NCBI RefSeq assembly: GCF_003573695.1
Contig: NC_039365.1
Coordinates: 133,573,466 to 133,637,465 of the forward strand
Origin: Papaver somniferum
Lineage: Eukaryota; Streptophyta; Magnoliopsida; Ranunculales; Papaveraceae
Length of the DNA: 64,000 nucleotides
Direction: 5' to 3'
Of the stretch, positions 45,259 through 56,417 are shown piece after piece. The position numbers were made by a program, and so were the translations under genes. Below the pieces are notes generated by a model. That model made no database searches. It was not told the DNA's origin and worked only from the letters and a program-made list of their open reading frames with translations. Position 1 is the stretch's first letter; every line of letters begins with the position of its first letter.

Positions 45259-48200
45259 TGAAAAAGCGGGGGTCTAACAACTACACCCAATATTTCGCTT
45301 AACAATCTGTATGAACAAACTCCAATATACTTTCTAGAGAATCAACTAAACAGTAAGAATCAATCTAGATAAAAAAAGTATACCAAAGAGTTTATATCTC
45401 AATCTCTCGATTTGATATATACTCAAGCAAATAGAAATCTGCAAGTCTTTATCAAATACTAGAGAGATAACTTGGATGGTACCAAAGAACAATATCCAAG
45501 TGTCAGTCAATTTAAATCAACAACCAAAAGGTCGAATATTCTAATTGATTGAACAACGCACAACCTGTGATATTTCAATTATATAACAAAATATAATACG
45601 GAAAAGAAATAAAACAGACACCAAGATTTTGTTAACGAGGAAACCGCAAATACAGAAAAACCCAGGGACCAAGTCCAGATTGAACACAAATTGTATTAAG
45701 CCGCTACAGACACTAGCCTACTCCAAACTAACTTCGGTCTGGACTGTAGTTGAACCCCAACCAATCTCACACTAATCCAAGGTAAAGTTATGCTCCTACG
45801 TCTCTGATCCCAGCAGGATACCACGTACTTGATTCCCTTAGCTGATCTCACCCACAACTAAGAGTTGCTACGACCCAAAGTCGAAGACTTTAATAAACAA
45901 ATCTGTATCACACAAAAAGTCTATGGTAATAGATAAATCCGTCTCCCACGAATATACCTACGAGTTTTGTTCCGTCTTTTGATAAATCAAGGTGAACAGG
46001 AACCAATTGATAATCCGGACTTATATTCCCGAAGAACGGCCTAGTAATTATCAATCACCTCAAATAGTCTTAATCGACGCAGGGAAAAAAGATATTGTGG
46101 AATCACAAACGATGAGACGAAGATGTTTGTGATTACTTTTTATCTTACCTATCGGAGATAGAAATCTCAAGCCAATTATTACAATTATACTCGTACGATA
46201 GAAACAGCAAGATCAGAACACAACTACGATAAAGTAGTATCGGTCTGGCTTCACAATCCCAATGAAGTCTTTAAGTCGTTAACCTGGTTTAGAAGAAGAA
46301 ACCAAAGGTTAAAGGAGAATTGACTCTAGCTTAGCACAACTAGTATCACACAGAATGTGTGGGGATTAGGTTTCCCAGTTGCTAGAGTTCTCCCTTATAT
46401 AGTGATAGACACATTTTTGTGTCTGAATTGTCCTCAGTGTCTCTATTGCTAGTGCTTGATTTTGTACTTATTATGGTGTTTTATGTTTGTGTAGGTGTTT
46501 TTGGAGAAACACACTTTTGTAGAAAAAGTTGCTCAAAAAGTGCTATTTGGACCCCCGGAGGACATTTGCTATACGGACCCCAGATTTGGCTAAGGGGCAC
46601 CCAAGGTTATGCGTAACCCAAATTCATCCTCAGCACCCAAATTCATCCTCAGCACCCATTTTTTATTCGCACACCGTATTTGGATAAGGGCACTTCATCT
46701 TCTACGTTTAAAATTGATTTTTGGCGGGAAATTTTACTCTCAACTGCGAGAGTTTGTGGCGAGATTTTTGGGTGTATTCTTAAGAGTTTAATGGAATATA
46801 AAACTCTTACCATGTAAATAGGGTTGCTTACGTGTCTCGGAAGTATTATTAAGGGATCAAATCTCTTTATTTACGGAGATTTTCCAAAACAGGGGACGTA
46901 CTTTCATGGAGAAAGTCACGGGATTTCATGTGTCTGGCGTGTATCTGGAGTGAGTTGGACTCCTTCTAAAGATATTTAGAACGTTTTGGAGAGTGTCTAT
47001 GGCCAGTAAACAGCGTGAGAAATTCAAAAAGGGAAATTATCCCGTGGAAGATATTTCCATCTAATGGAGAAGATACGGGAATTATATGGAGTAACGTTCG
47101 AATATTTGAGCTTCTGGAGTCTATATATAGTGCCCTGGGATGTCTTAGAAGGGACGAGAGTTTGGGGAAGATTACAGAGCTGTGAAAGTCGAGTTGCAGA
47201 AGAATCACCATTTCTGCTGCTGTGGAGAACACCAAGAATATTAGGCGCGCAACAACAGTCGTTTCTCAATAGTGGAAACGACACACATGCGAGGGTCGAG
47301 AATAAGCGACAATACTCTGTTCTATCGTTCTTTTCAGTTTGTAACACTTATAACTGTTGCAAACCCGGTTTTTAATAGTTTTTCTCCATTTCATCTTTGT
47401 AAACACCCTTTGAGCAATAAAAATGAATTTTGAGTGTGTTTCCAACATGATGATGAGCTAATTCTCCCACAACCAAGGCAATGAGGAAGCTATTCACGCA
47501 TAAATAATGGGTAACTATTTCATTTTCTCTAATTTTTAATTATAATTCACTCAATCACTGCTCTTGCAGAGTTTTTAAATGTTTACATAATTTTCTTAAT
47601 TACTTGTGATTCAATTTGATAGATTATACATTGTTTAATCAATTGATAGTCTATGCTTGGGGAATACAATTCATATTTGAGAATATGTTTGATTAATTGT
47701 GAATTAAGAAATAAGGGACTTAAAAGATAATTAGAGTTTTGGATTATTTTCCATAATTTATTCATGTGTGATAGTGGAATCAGTGTCTTGGTTATTCCTA
47801 ATAATCTTGAATTAAGTTTTGTTTGTTTTTAAGTTTCATTAAATCTAAAATCTTTGCTTTCACAAGTCTCAAGAAATTTTTACTACAACTCAATTTGAAA
47901 TCACATCATATAGTCTTTCAAATCAGGGTTTGCAATCAATGTTAGCTTGGTAACAAAACATTCAGTATTCACCGTTAGATGAAAACCTGATTAGATTCAA
48001 GCTAATATTTATCAACCGTTAGATCGAAAACATAGCTTGTTATACACAAATAAAATGCACGTTTCTAGGCTTGTGTAACCGTACCCAAACTTGTACATTA
48101 GTTGGTTCAACAATAGTTAACCAAATGGTTAGCCATATGATCACTTTCATCAACCATATTCTTCTTCACCATAACTAGTTCAATGAATCAAATGAACTAG

Positions 48201-49144
48201 TTATAGAGTTGTTCAATTGCAAGGAAATATTATGTACTACACAAGACACAATTGAAGCAAAAATGATTTGATTCACTTGAATCGGTTCATGAACTATATA
48301 GCCACGGTTTGCGATTGCATTCCTTAGTTAATATGAATAAGTTCACAAACATCGTTTTTAGATATAACCTACTCAATTTCGCGGACTGGGTTCGCGGACT
48401 TAAGTTCCCGGATGGAGTTCACAAACTCCAGCAGAAATTCTCGGGTTTGAGAACTTCGCCAGTTCGTGGACTGGGTTCACAGACTGAGTTCACGGACTTA
48501 GCTCACGCACTACTCCGGTTCACTTGATCAATAAAGTTCGCAAACTTCGGTTCAAGAAATAAGGACTTATACATATATGTGTTTCCACAATAATGGTTAT
48601 ATCCTCCAATGGTTATATAATCTAAACTCTTATTTCAATCATTGAAACATTCTCAGAGGACGTTATATAGTTGTTATTCACAAACCATTTTTCGTCAGAG
48701 CAATTTTCAAAGTGATTGAAACATAATATGACTTTCGTCACTAGGTAAAGATGAACTTGGCTAAAGCGAAAGCTTACCAACACATATTTAGAGAAATAGA
48801 TAGGCGAGATAAACTCGTCTCGAAATACCAAATGTGTATAATCTAAGTCTATATATCAAAACGACTTTTGTCTCGAGATAGGAGATAAATAGACTTTTGA
48901 GTGATAGATAAGTTCAAGTCTACACATACTTTTTAGTCGATGAAGATCCACCAGTTTCTTGAGTAGTCCTTCGTCTTGTATGATGATTGCCCTGGAGTTC
49001 TTGAGCTCAACTACACTTTCTATCCTAGTCCGAGACCTTAGCTATAGTAGACTAGAAATCAAGACTAATAGTTTTGATTCCTAACATTGACAAACATGCT
49101 TAAGATAGCAACGCATGAGAGTTCGACCGAGCAATGCTCTAACA
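45259..49144 (-). repeat. 3' LTR of copia A'' (with insertion)
   Basis: Plus strand TGAAAAAGCGGGG...GCTCTAACA. Without the 1511 bases of insert and target duplication it is about 2.38 kb, close to the 2.43-kb LTRs of the array. It is the inverted equivalent of 52429-54864. Confidence 0.9.
46403..47908 (+). mobile_element. solo LTR (1506 bp), gypsy-type, TSD TATAG
   Basis: Starts TGATAGACACATTTTTGTGTC and ends AATCACATCA, flanked by TATAG at 46398-46402 and 47909-47913. The surrounding copia LTR continues across the insert exactly. A TATA box CTATATATAG lies at 47121-47130 and AATAAA at 47416-47421, in the order expected for a plus-strand LTR (promoter, transcript start, polyadenylation). The first 20 bases form a perfect hairpin AGACACA-TTTT-TGTGTCT. 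No second LTR or interior is present, so this is a recombination remnant. ORFs at 46966-47375 are incidental. Confidence 0.9.
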
Positions 49145-49399
49145 ATCTCCCCCTTTGTAAATTTTAGTGACAAACTATCAATACGTATGGAATACAAAAA
49201 ATATATAAATAAACTTTTGTAGCTCCTATTCCACATGCCTAATCTTCAACATCACTCGAAATCTTCGTCACTTCCAAGTACTCTAATGATCCCAAAGGTT
49301 GTAAATTTAGCATCATCGTTGTTGAAAATTCGTAGCTATAACAACGACAAAACAAGAGTTCTCAATCATTGTTATAAAATGTCATAGTATCTACACAAC
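49145..49399 (-). other. interior of copia A'', PPT end
   Basis: Begins (plus strand) ATCTCCCCCTTTG, the complement of the PPT. Matches the interior at about 58600-58770 in reverse. Non-coding. Confidence 0.75.
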
Positions 49400-51989
49400 T
49401 GTTGATGGTGGTTTTTAGTTCAGGGCTAAAATTGTAAAGCTGTTTAAATAAGTGATGAGTGCAGAAAACCTCTTCGCTTTATTTGTTTAAAGCAATTCAA
49501 TATATACATGAAGTTCACTCAGAATGGTGTGTGCAACAGCAATCCCAAATATTCTGTGAATTTTATTAGCATTATTAATTAATGCATGATTCGCCTGGTA
49601 TTTTCCGTGCTGTGTTCTCAGCCGAACTCTCATCATTGACATGACATGACGATTAAGTGTTCACTCTCAGCAGAGTAGCATGAATCTCCCGAAGTGCCAA
49701 TATTGAGATGTGCATAAAATACCCACACATGCTACATCACTCTCTAACAAAGAGAATCTCGTATCGACGCGCTTTTGGTTAGCTCGTTCGAGCATGCTTA
49801 ATTTCCGTAAGGGAAATCTAGATTGTCCATATCAGTCTCAGAAACGATCACGGCCACACAAGTTGACCGCGCAATTTAACAAGCCTAGCCAAACCCTGGT
49901 AGGAATAGTCAATCATCGTGATGGCCACTGGTGGGCCCACTAATTCCCTAACCGGCCGAACATCACCATGCATCTCCCAACGCTATCAAAACGCTAACCC
50001 TAAGTAGGGTAGTCATGCTTATTAAGAAGAAGCTCGAATGAATTTGAGTTGTCTAATACAGTCTTAAAATCGTCGCAACCGTCCAACTTCGCCAGCTTGG
50101 TTGGACGGGTTAGATGATCACATGAGCAATTAGGGGAATGCTGACATGCACACCGGCGACCCCACTTTTCCCTTGTTCGAACGACTTGCCCATGGTGGGG
50201 CCATTGAGCAGTGAAACGTTCGCCCAAACCATGGTAGGCGTGATGCTTTCAAGCCCTAAAATTGGGTCGCGGAAATACACAAGCGTCTTAAATCGATCAC
50301 AACCATCCAACTTAGACATCCTATTTGGATGGCTTAGATCGTATTTTGGACCATCAGGAAGGTGCACATAAGTTCACCGTCAGCCCAACACTGTCCCCAC
50401 GTGATCGATCTCCCCCAAAGGAGTCCAAAGACATGCCAAACCGCTTTGTCAAAATCACGTGGACGTGGCTGTTTCAAAACCCTAATATGGGTTTGCGGCA
50501 ACATGCATCTGTCGTAAATTAATCGTGACCATTCATCTTTTCCGGTCAAAACGGACGGTGTAGGTATAGACTCAAGAGGTCCCAAGGATGTCAACATGAT
50601 CATCGTTGGCCCACCTTTACGTGTGACCGGCCTACCTATGCAGACTAGGGATCGGTGCCTCGAAACGCACGCCCCAAAGGTGATAGGTCACATGGCCTTT
50701 AAACCCTAACTAATGCTTTGCGGCAATATGTTTCTGTCGCAAATCGATCACGACCACTCATCTTTGCCGGTAAAATTGAGTGGCGTAGATCAAATCTTTG
50801 AGGGACCGAGAGGTGTAGGCATGCACGCCAGCGGGCCATCTTCACGCATGCCTGGTCGATCCGTTCAAAATTAGCACCGGTGTTTGGATTCGATCAGCCA
50901 AAGAGGGGATGTTTTCGCACCTCTAAAAAACCCTAAATTCCTTCATCGGCAGCAAACATGTGTCGTAAAACATCTCGTCCGTCCAACTTTGCCTGCTTGG
51001 TCGGACGGCTTGGATTAAAACTAGGCGATCAATGAAGTGCCTCAATAATCACCGTCCGCCAATCTGTCACAGGGAGTGATCGACCAGATTATGGCCCGCC
51101 TATGCGGCCTACAAACGATCACTCGAAGATGGTTGGACGTGCTGCTATTTTAAGACGCTTAATCTGCGACTTACTCAATCAAGTTTTAAAAACAACGATG
51201 CTTCATGCATATCGATTATTTTGAGTTGCTTGCTTAAAAATGATGCATTACATGCATCAAACATGCGCGATATTTCATGAATATCAATTTCATAAATAAC
51301 TTAGTTATTTAACCTAGTAGCATCGTATGTTATTTCTTGCGGAAGGTCCCACGACTTGACCCACTCATTCGAGACATCAAGCATGTCACAAACTGGGGGA
51401 TACTTACCGGGGTATTGGTCTGGCGGTTTACAGCATGCGGCGTGCAACGCGCCCATTACGAGAACGTGTCAGGAAAGATGGACGGTTAACGGTGATGAGG
51501 GACGTGGGCAAAGGTGTGATCGTGTGACAATCACCCACACGACCCCACTACTCCATCACTCAACTTCCTCCACTTCCTACGAGATGAGGATAATTGCGCT
51601 CAACTTACTTGTATAAATAGGTTCTTCAACCTATTTTCAAACAACACAGAAAACCAAGTTGTTGTTAACACCATATATAGAAACACCTAGAACTGATAGC
51701 TTACATTATGCAAGCCAGTTCAACATTCTGATACAAGTCATAAACAACCAACACCTTCACAATCTCAACACCTTCTTCGCTTCCCTCCCTAAAATCAACC
51801 CCATCTCCTTCACTTTGTGACCGAAGCAAGTCTGGCAAGTCCATTTCTTGGTTTAGGCCAGAATTGTACAGAGTGATCTCTCGAATCTAAAGTACTCCCG
51901 TGCAGTGCATTTCTTTAGGGTTTAGATTCGTTTCTCATCCACACACACCCAAATTTACCAAAACCAGTAGAAATAGTTTTCAAACATAA
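49400..51989 (+). mobile_element. solo LTR related to element B family, with 225-base tandem monomers
   Basis: Starts TGTTGATGGTGG, as the LTR of element B does in its own orientation. It carries near its end GGTTTAGGCCAGAATTG and ACTCCCGTGCAGTGCAT, which occur in element B at 19.1-19.2 kb. The flanking 5-mer ACAAC (49395-49399) recurs at 51990-51994. The exact 3' end is uncertain because the sequence there does not end in CA. Middle parts differ from element B, so this is a related but distinct family. Short ORFs at 49710-51616 are incidental. Confidence 0.7.
50040..51020 (+). repeat. five degenerate 225-base monomers, each with a hairpin, inside the solo LTR
   Basis: Equivalent points lie at about 50068, 50297, 50520, 50745 and 50965, spaced 220-229 bases. 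Each has ATCG(A/T)..C.ACC(G/A)(T/C)(C/T)CA(A/T)CTT..CC followed within about 12 bases by the inverse arm. In units 1, 2 and 4 the arms pair perfectly even though their bases differ: CCGTCCAAC/GTTGGACGG, CCATCCAA/TTGGATGG, CCACTCA/TGAGTGG. Confidence 0.75.
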
Positions 51990-52428
51990 ACAACAGCATC
52001 AAAGTTCAATTGTATCACAACTTTAACAACAATACTATGGTGATATGTCACTCCCCCTTAGTCAATACTCCATCTCTCATGGAAACCACTCCCCCTTACA
52101 TATTCTCCCTCTTTTTGTCAATAAAATTGGCAAAGGTACAAGAATGGGATCCTAATGAAATTACCGAAAGAGACATTTCATGACCAAAAGAAAGTATATA
52201 TCATCTTATTTAGATGCAATCATAAAGCCGAAGCTAAATGCATTCATCAAGGAGTCTATAAAGATACAAGATAACCCCTATAATATTCCACAGCCGCACT
52301 CCCCACAAAGATTTGGCAATTAAGCACAAGTTCAATTAAGAAATCTCCCCCATAAAATGTCATTCCCGAAAGAACAACAACATCGACCTTAATTTCAAAG
52401 AGAAAAGAAGGATTTCTTTGGACATAAC
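51990..52428 (-). other. interior of copia A'', distal piece
   Basis: Matches 58120-58530 of the array in reverse (CACTCCCCCTTAGTCAATAC and ACCACTCCCCCTTA). Stops at 52428, where a plus-strand LTR of the same family starts. The 5-mer ATAAC at 52424-52428 would be its target duplication. Confidence 0.75.
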
Positions 52429-54864
52429 TGTTAGAGCATTGCTCGGTCGAACTCGCATGTGTTGCTATCTCAAGCATGTTTGTCAATGTTAGTGATCAAA
52501 ACTATAAGTCTTGATTTCTAGTCTATTATAGCTAAGTCTCAGACTAGGATAGAAAGTGTAGTTGAGCTCAATGACTTCTTGGCGATTCATCATACAAGTA
52601 GAAGAACTACTCAAGGAACCGGTGGAACTTCTCGACAAAAAGGTATGTGAATACTTGAACTTATCTATCACTCAAAAGTCTATCTACTCTATCTCCTACT
52701 CTTTGAGACAAGAAGTCGTATGCTATATATATAGACTTGGATTATACACATTTGGTATTTCGAGCCGAGTATACCTCGTCTATCTATATCTCGAAATATG
52801 TGTTGGCAAGCTTTTCGCTTCGATCAAGTTTATCTTTACCATGTGACGAAATTCATGATATGTTTCAATCATCTTGAAAATTGCTTTGACGAGAAATGGT
52901 GTAACAACTACATAACATCCTCTAAGAATGTTTCAATGATTGAAATGAGAGTTTAGATTACATAACCAATGGTGGACATAAGCATTATTGTGGAAACACA
53001 TTTATGTATAAATCCTATTCCTTGAACCAAATTTTGCGAACTTTGTTGATCAAGAGAACCAAAAGAATGGCGTCCGCGAACTCAGTCCGCGAACTGCCGA
53101 AGCTCTCAAACCCGAGAATTTCTGCTGGAGTTGACAAACTACTTGCATGAAGCTAAGTCCGCGAACCCAGTCCGCGAACCGGCAAAGTTCTCATACCCGA
53201 GAATTTATGCTGGAGTTTGTAAATTCTGTTCAGTAACTTAAGTCCGCGAACCTAGTATGCGAACTTGAAAATGTTATATATATGAACATGATTTCTGAAC
53301 TTAAACTTAAAAAGACTAAGGAATGCAGTTTGCAAACTGTGGCTATAAATGTTCATGAACCGATTCAAGTGAATCAAATCATCTTTTGCTTCAATTGTGT
53401 CTTGTGTAGTACATAAGATTACCTTGCAATTGAACAACTCTCTAACTAGTTCATTTGAACTAGTTATGGTAAAGAAGAACTGGTTGATATGAAATGCTCA
53501 TATGGATAACCTTTTGGTTAACTATTGTTGAACCAGCAAGTGCATACGTTTGGGTACGGTTAACAAACCTAGAAGCGTGCACTGTCAAGTGTGTGTAACA
53601 AGCTAAGTTTTCGATCTAACGGTTGAGAAATATTAGCTTGAATCTAAATCAGGTTTTCATCTAAAGGTGAATATTGAATACTTTGTTATTAAGCTAACAT
53701 TGATTGCAAATCCTGATTTGAAAGATTATATAAAGGAGACATCTAGTATTGTGCAAAACTAATCCCCACACCTCATGTGTGATACTAGTTTGCATACTAG
53801 AGTCGATTCTCCTTTAACCTTTGGTTTTCTTCTTCTAAAGCCATGTTAACGACTTAAAGACTTCATTGGGATTGTGAAGCCAGACCGATACTACTTTTAC
53901 CGTAGTTGCGTGATCTGATCTTGCATCTTCTATCGTACAAGTATAATCAGATTGATTGGCTTGAGATTGATATCTCCGATAGGCAAGATATAAAAAGTAA
54001 TCACAAACATCTTCGTCTCATTGTTTGTGATTCCGCAACATCTTGTTTCGATACCATACAATTAAGATTGTTGTGAGGTGATTGATAACTCTAGGTTGTT
54101 CTTCGGGAATATAAGACCGTATTATCAATTGGTTCCTGTTCACCTTGATTATTATCAAAAGACGGAATAAAACCTTTAGGGTTTATCTACGGGAGACAGA
54201 TTGATCCTTTGATAGACTTGTCTGTATGAGACAGATTTGTTTATTGTCAAAGCCTGCGATTTTGGGTCGTAGCAACTCTTAGTTGTGGGTGAGATCATCT
54301 AAGGGAATCAAGTGCGCAGTATCCTGCTGGGATCAGAGGCGTAGGAGCATAACTTTACCTTGGATCAGTGGAGGATTGATTTGGGTTCAACTACAGTCCA
54401 CTACGAAGTTAGCTTGGAGTAGGCTAGTGTCTGTAGCGGCTTATAAAGTGTGTGTTCAATATGGACTAGGTCCCGGGGTTTTTATGTATTTGCGGTTTCC
54501 TCGTTAACAAAATTTCCGGTGTCTGTGTTATTTCAATTTCCGCATTATATTTTTTTATCTTTATAATTGAAATAATACAGGTTGTGTGTTAGATCATCAA
54601 TTAGAGTAATCCAACCTTTGGTTGTTGATTGTCATTGATTGATCCTTGGATATTAGTCTTTGGTACCATCCAAGTTATTCCTTGCATTTAATTAGAACTC
54701 GCAATTCCTGCTTGAGTAAATCAAATCAATAAGAGAGATATAAACTTGTTGATATACTTTTAATTGATTGAGTCTTGTTGATTCTCTTAAAAATATATTC
54801 GAGTTTGTCCATACAGATTTCTAAGCGAAATATTGGGTGGTGTTGTTAGACCCTCGCTTTTTCA
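52429..54864 (+). repeat. LTR1 of copia array (2436 bp)
   Basis: TGTTAGAGCATTGC...CGCTTTTTCA. Holds about 100-base direct repeats at 53064-53260, each with GTCCGCGAAC...CCGAGAATTT.TGCTGGAGTT. No coding capacity; small ORFs are incidental. Confidence 0.9.
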
Positions 54865-54866
54865 AT

Positions 54867-54877
54867 TGGTATCAGAG
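54867..54877 (+). other. PBS of unit 1 (initiator Met tRNA)
   Basis: TGGTATCAGAG two bases after the LTR end. Confidence 0.9.
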
Positions 54878-54928
54878 TAGGCAAACACGTTAAAGACCTT
54901 ATAATTTTGTGTTTGTAGTGATCTGATT

Positions 54929-56417
54929 ATGGACGAGTCTATCTCTAATAACGTACCAGTTCAGAAATTACCAGATGATTCTAAAAGCTTGGATTCACCT
55001 GAGAGAACTATCGTATCTAAGTCAATATCTAAACATTCTCTTGGTGTAAAAACTGTTGATTGAGAAACTCTCCTAGAAGAACAGTTGGATGAACTTTTTG
55101 ATGAAGGTGATTCAGATATTGATAGAGATGTTAATGAGGAAGTCTCAGAGTATGTTAAATTTTTGGAATCATGGAAGATGAAAAAGATTACAACTTCTCA
55201 TGTCTCACCTCTTCTGACTCCTCTCTGTCGAGAAAACAAGAAATTGAGAAGATGTTACGCAGGTGTTTATGTTTTGAATCGTTCTAACGAATCGATACTC
55301 AAGGATTCTGAGGAAAACCTACGTATGAAGTCACTTGAATGTGATAATATTTATCAAAAGTACTTTTTGTTGGAAGAGAAACTTGCAGAATCTGAAGCAA
55401 GGTTTAACTCTCAACAAATTAGTTTTGATGACAGAGAAAGTGCTTGTCTCGCTCGAGAAAAACGCCTTGAGGCTGATTTAGCTGTTGCTCTTGATAAAAT
55501 CAAGATGTTGGAAGATGACTTGAAAAAGTTCAATACTAGTTCAAGCAAATTAACCACTATGCTAGGAGCAAGTAAAAATCATCGTGATACACGAGGATTG
55601 GGCTATAAGGGAATATATGCTTCAAGTATTAGCAAAGAGGTAAAATTTGTCAAGGCTAGTGATTCTTCTCAAAAAAAGGTTTCCACTGATGGAAAAAGTG
55701 AAATACCTTCACCGGCAATTAAGGTTCGAAAGAGCAAAGTATATCAACCTCCAAAGTCAGCATATACGGATCGAGGTAAGAACATTCCTTATGTTTGCCA
55801 CTACTGCAGATTTAAAGGTCACCTAGAAAGGAGATGTCGTTTCCGTATAAGGAATGAGAAACTTCATGATGTTCTTGTATGGGCATCACAAGAAGTTGTG
55901 AAACCAAGATCATATGTTAAGGCTAATCCCCTTAATGCTACAGGTTGTAACTGTCTAACCTTTAGGCAAAGGAATCAGTGTTGTGATAAACCTATTTTTG
56001 CTTATAAACATCATACGAATCCTTTTCTCAATCGTAATGGTTATCAAAATGATAACTTCGTAAAGAAGAAGACAAGATCCGATGTTCCCAGTTGGAGAAA
56101 GACTAACTTGCAAAAGAATAGTAAATCCAATCCTCTTTCGAGAAATCTTGAAGAGAGTAACAGGAAGAAGGTTCCGGTTGTTTCTAAACGCACTCATAAG
56201 TGGGTTCCAAAGAAAGTCAATAACACCTTGAGTGAAAAGGAATGATCTCCCAGAAAATTCCATGACTATGGAGAAGGCAGTATCCATGATGTTGGAACTT
56301 AAAGAGTTTTTTGGAAAGATGAATTTCGATGTGAAAGGTTCTAAAAGTGATCTCTTTCATGATAATCCAAAAGTCACTTGTGGTGAGAAAGACATTGTTC
56401 ACCTCAACACAACTTGA
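54929..56417 (+). pseudogene. copia gag with zinc knuckle, unit 1 (one stop, one frameshift)
   Basis: ATG 54929 lies about 50 bases after the PBS. The frame runs to TGA at 55061-55063, continues in the same frame from 55085 to 56245 (386 open codons), then after a 2-base deletion near 56227 moves to the frame 56232-56417. Product: acidic N-terminus, a helical middle rich in Glu/Lys (SESILKDSEENL..., LALDKIKMLEDDLKK, probable coiled coil), a CCHC knuckle CHYCRFKGHLERRC at 55796-55837, and a basic C-terminus (KWVPKK). This is a nucleic-acid-binding capsid protein. The downstream protease/integrase of copia is not there. Unit 2 has different lesions at other sites. Confidence 0.85.

Larger units (their letters stand above)
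45259..52428 (-). mobile_element. copia element A'' (minus strand), 3' half, carrying two solo LTRs
   Basis: On the minus strand the interior (52428 down to 49145) ends in the PPT, then the 3' LTR (49144-45259) follows. The LTR is interrupted by solo LTR 46403-47908 and the interior by solo LTR 49400-51989. Sequence matches, in reverse, the plus-strand copia array from 52429 on (for example 49230-49310 versus 58600-58680). The 5' part, with gag, is lost where the array starts at 52429 or lies beyond the window. It inserted in the 5' LTR of element B. Confidence 0.85.

Noticed and set aside
47064..47375. 103-codon plus-strand ORF with minus-strand overlaps
   Set aside because: Inside a solo LTR, around its TATA box and transcript start. 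No domain.
45259..52428. Tempting to read 46403-51989 as interior genes of the copia element
   Set aside because: The segments are precise insertions: the copia sequence continues across both, with TSDs TATAG and, less surely, ACAAC.
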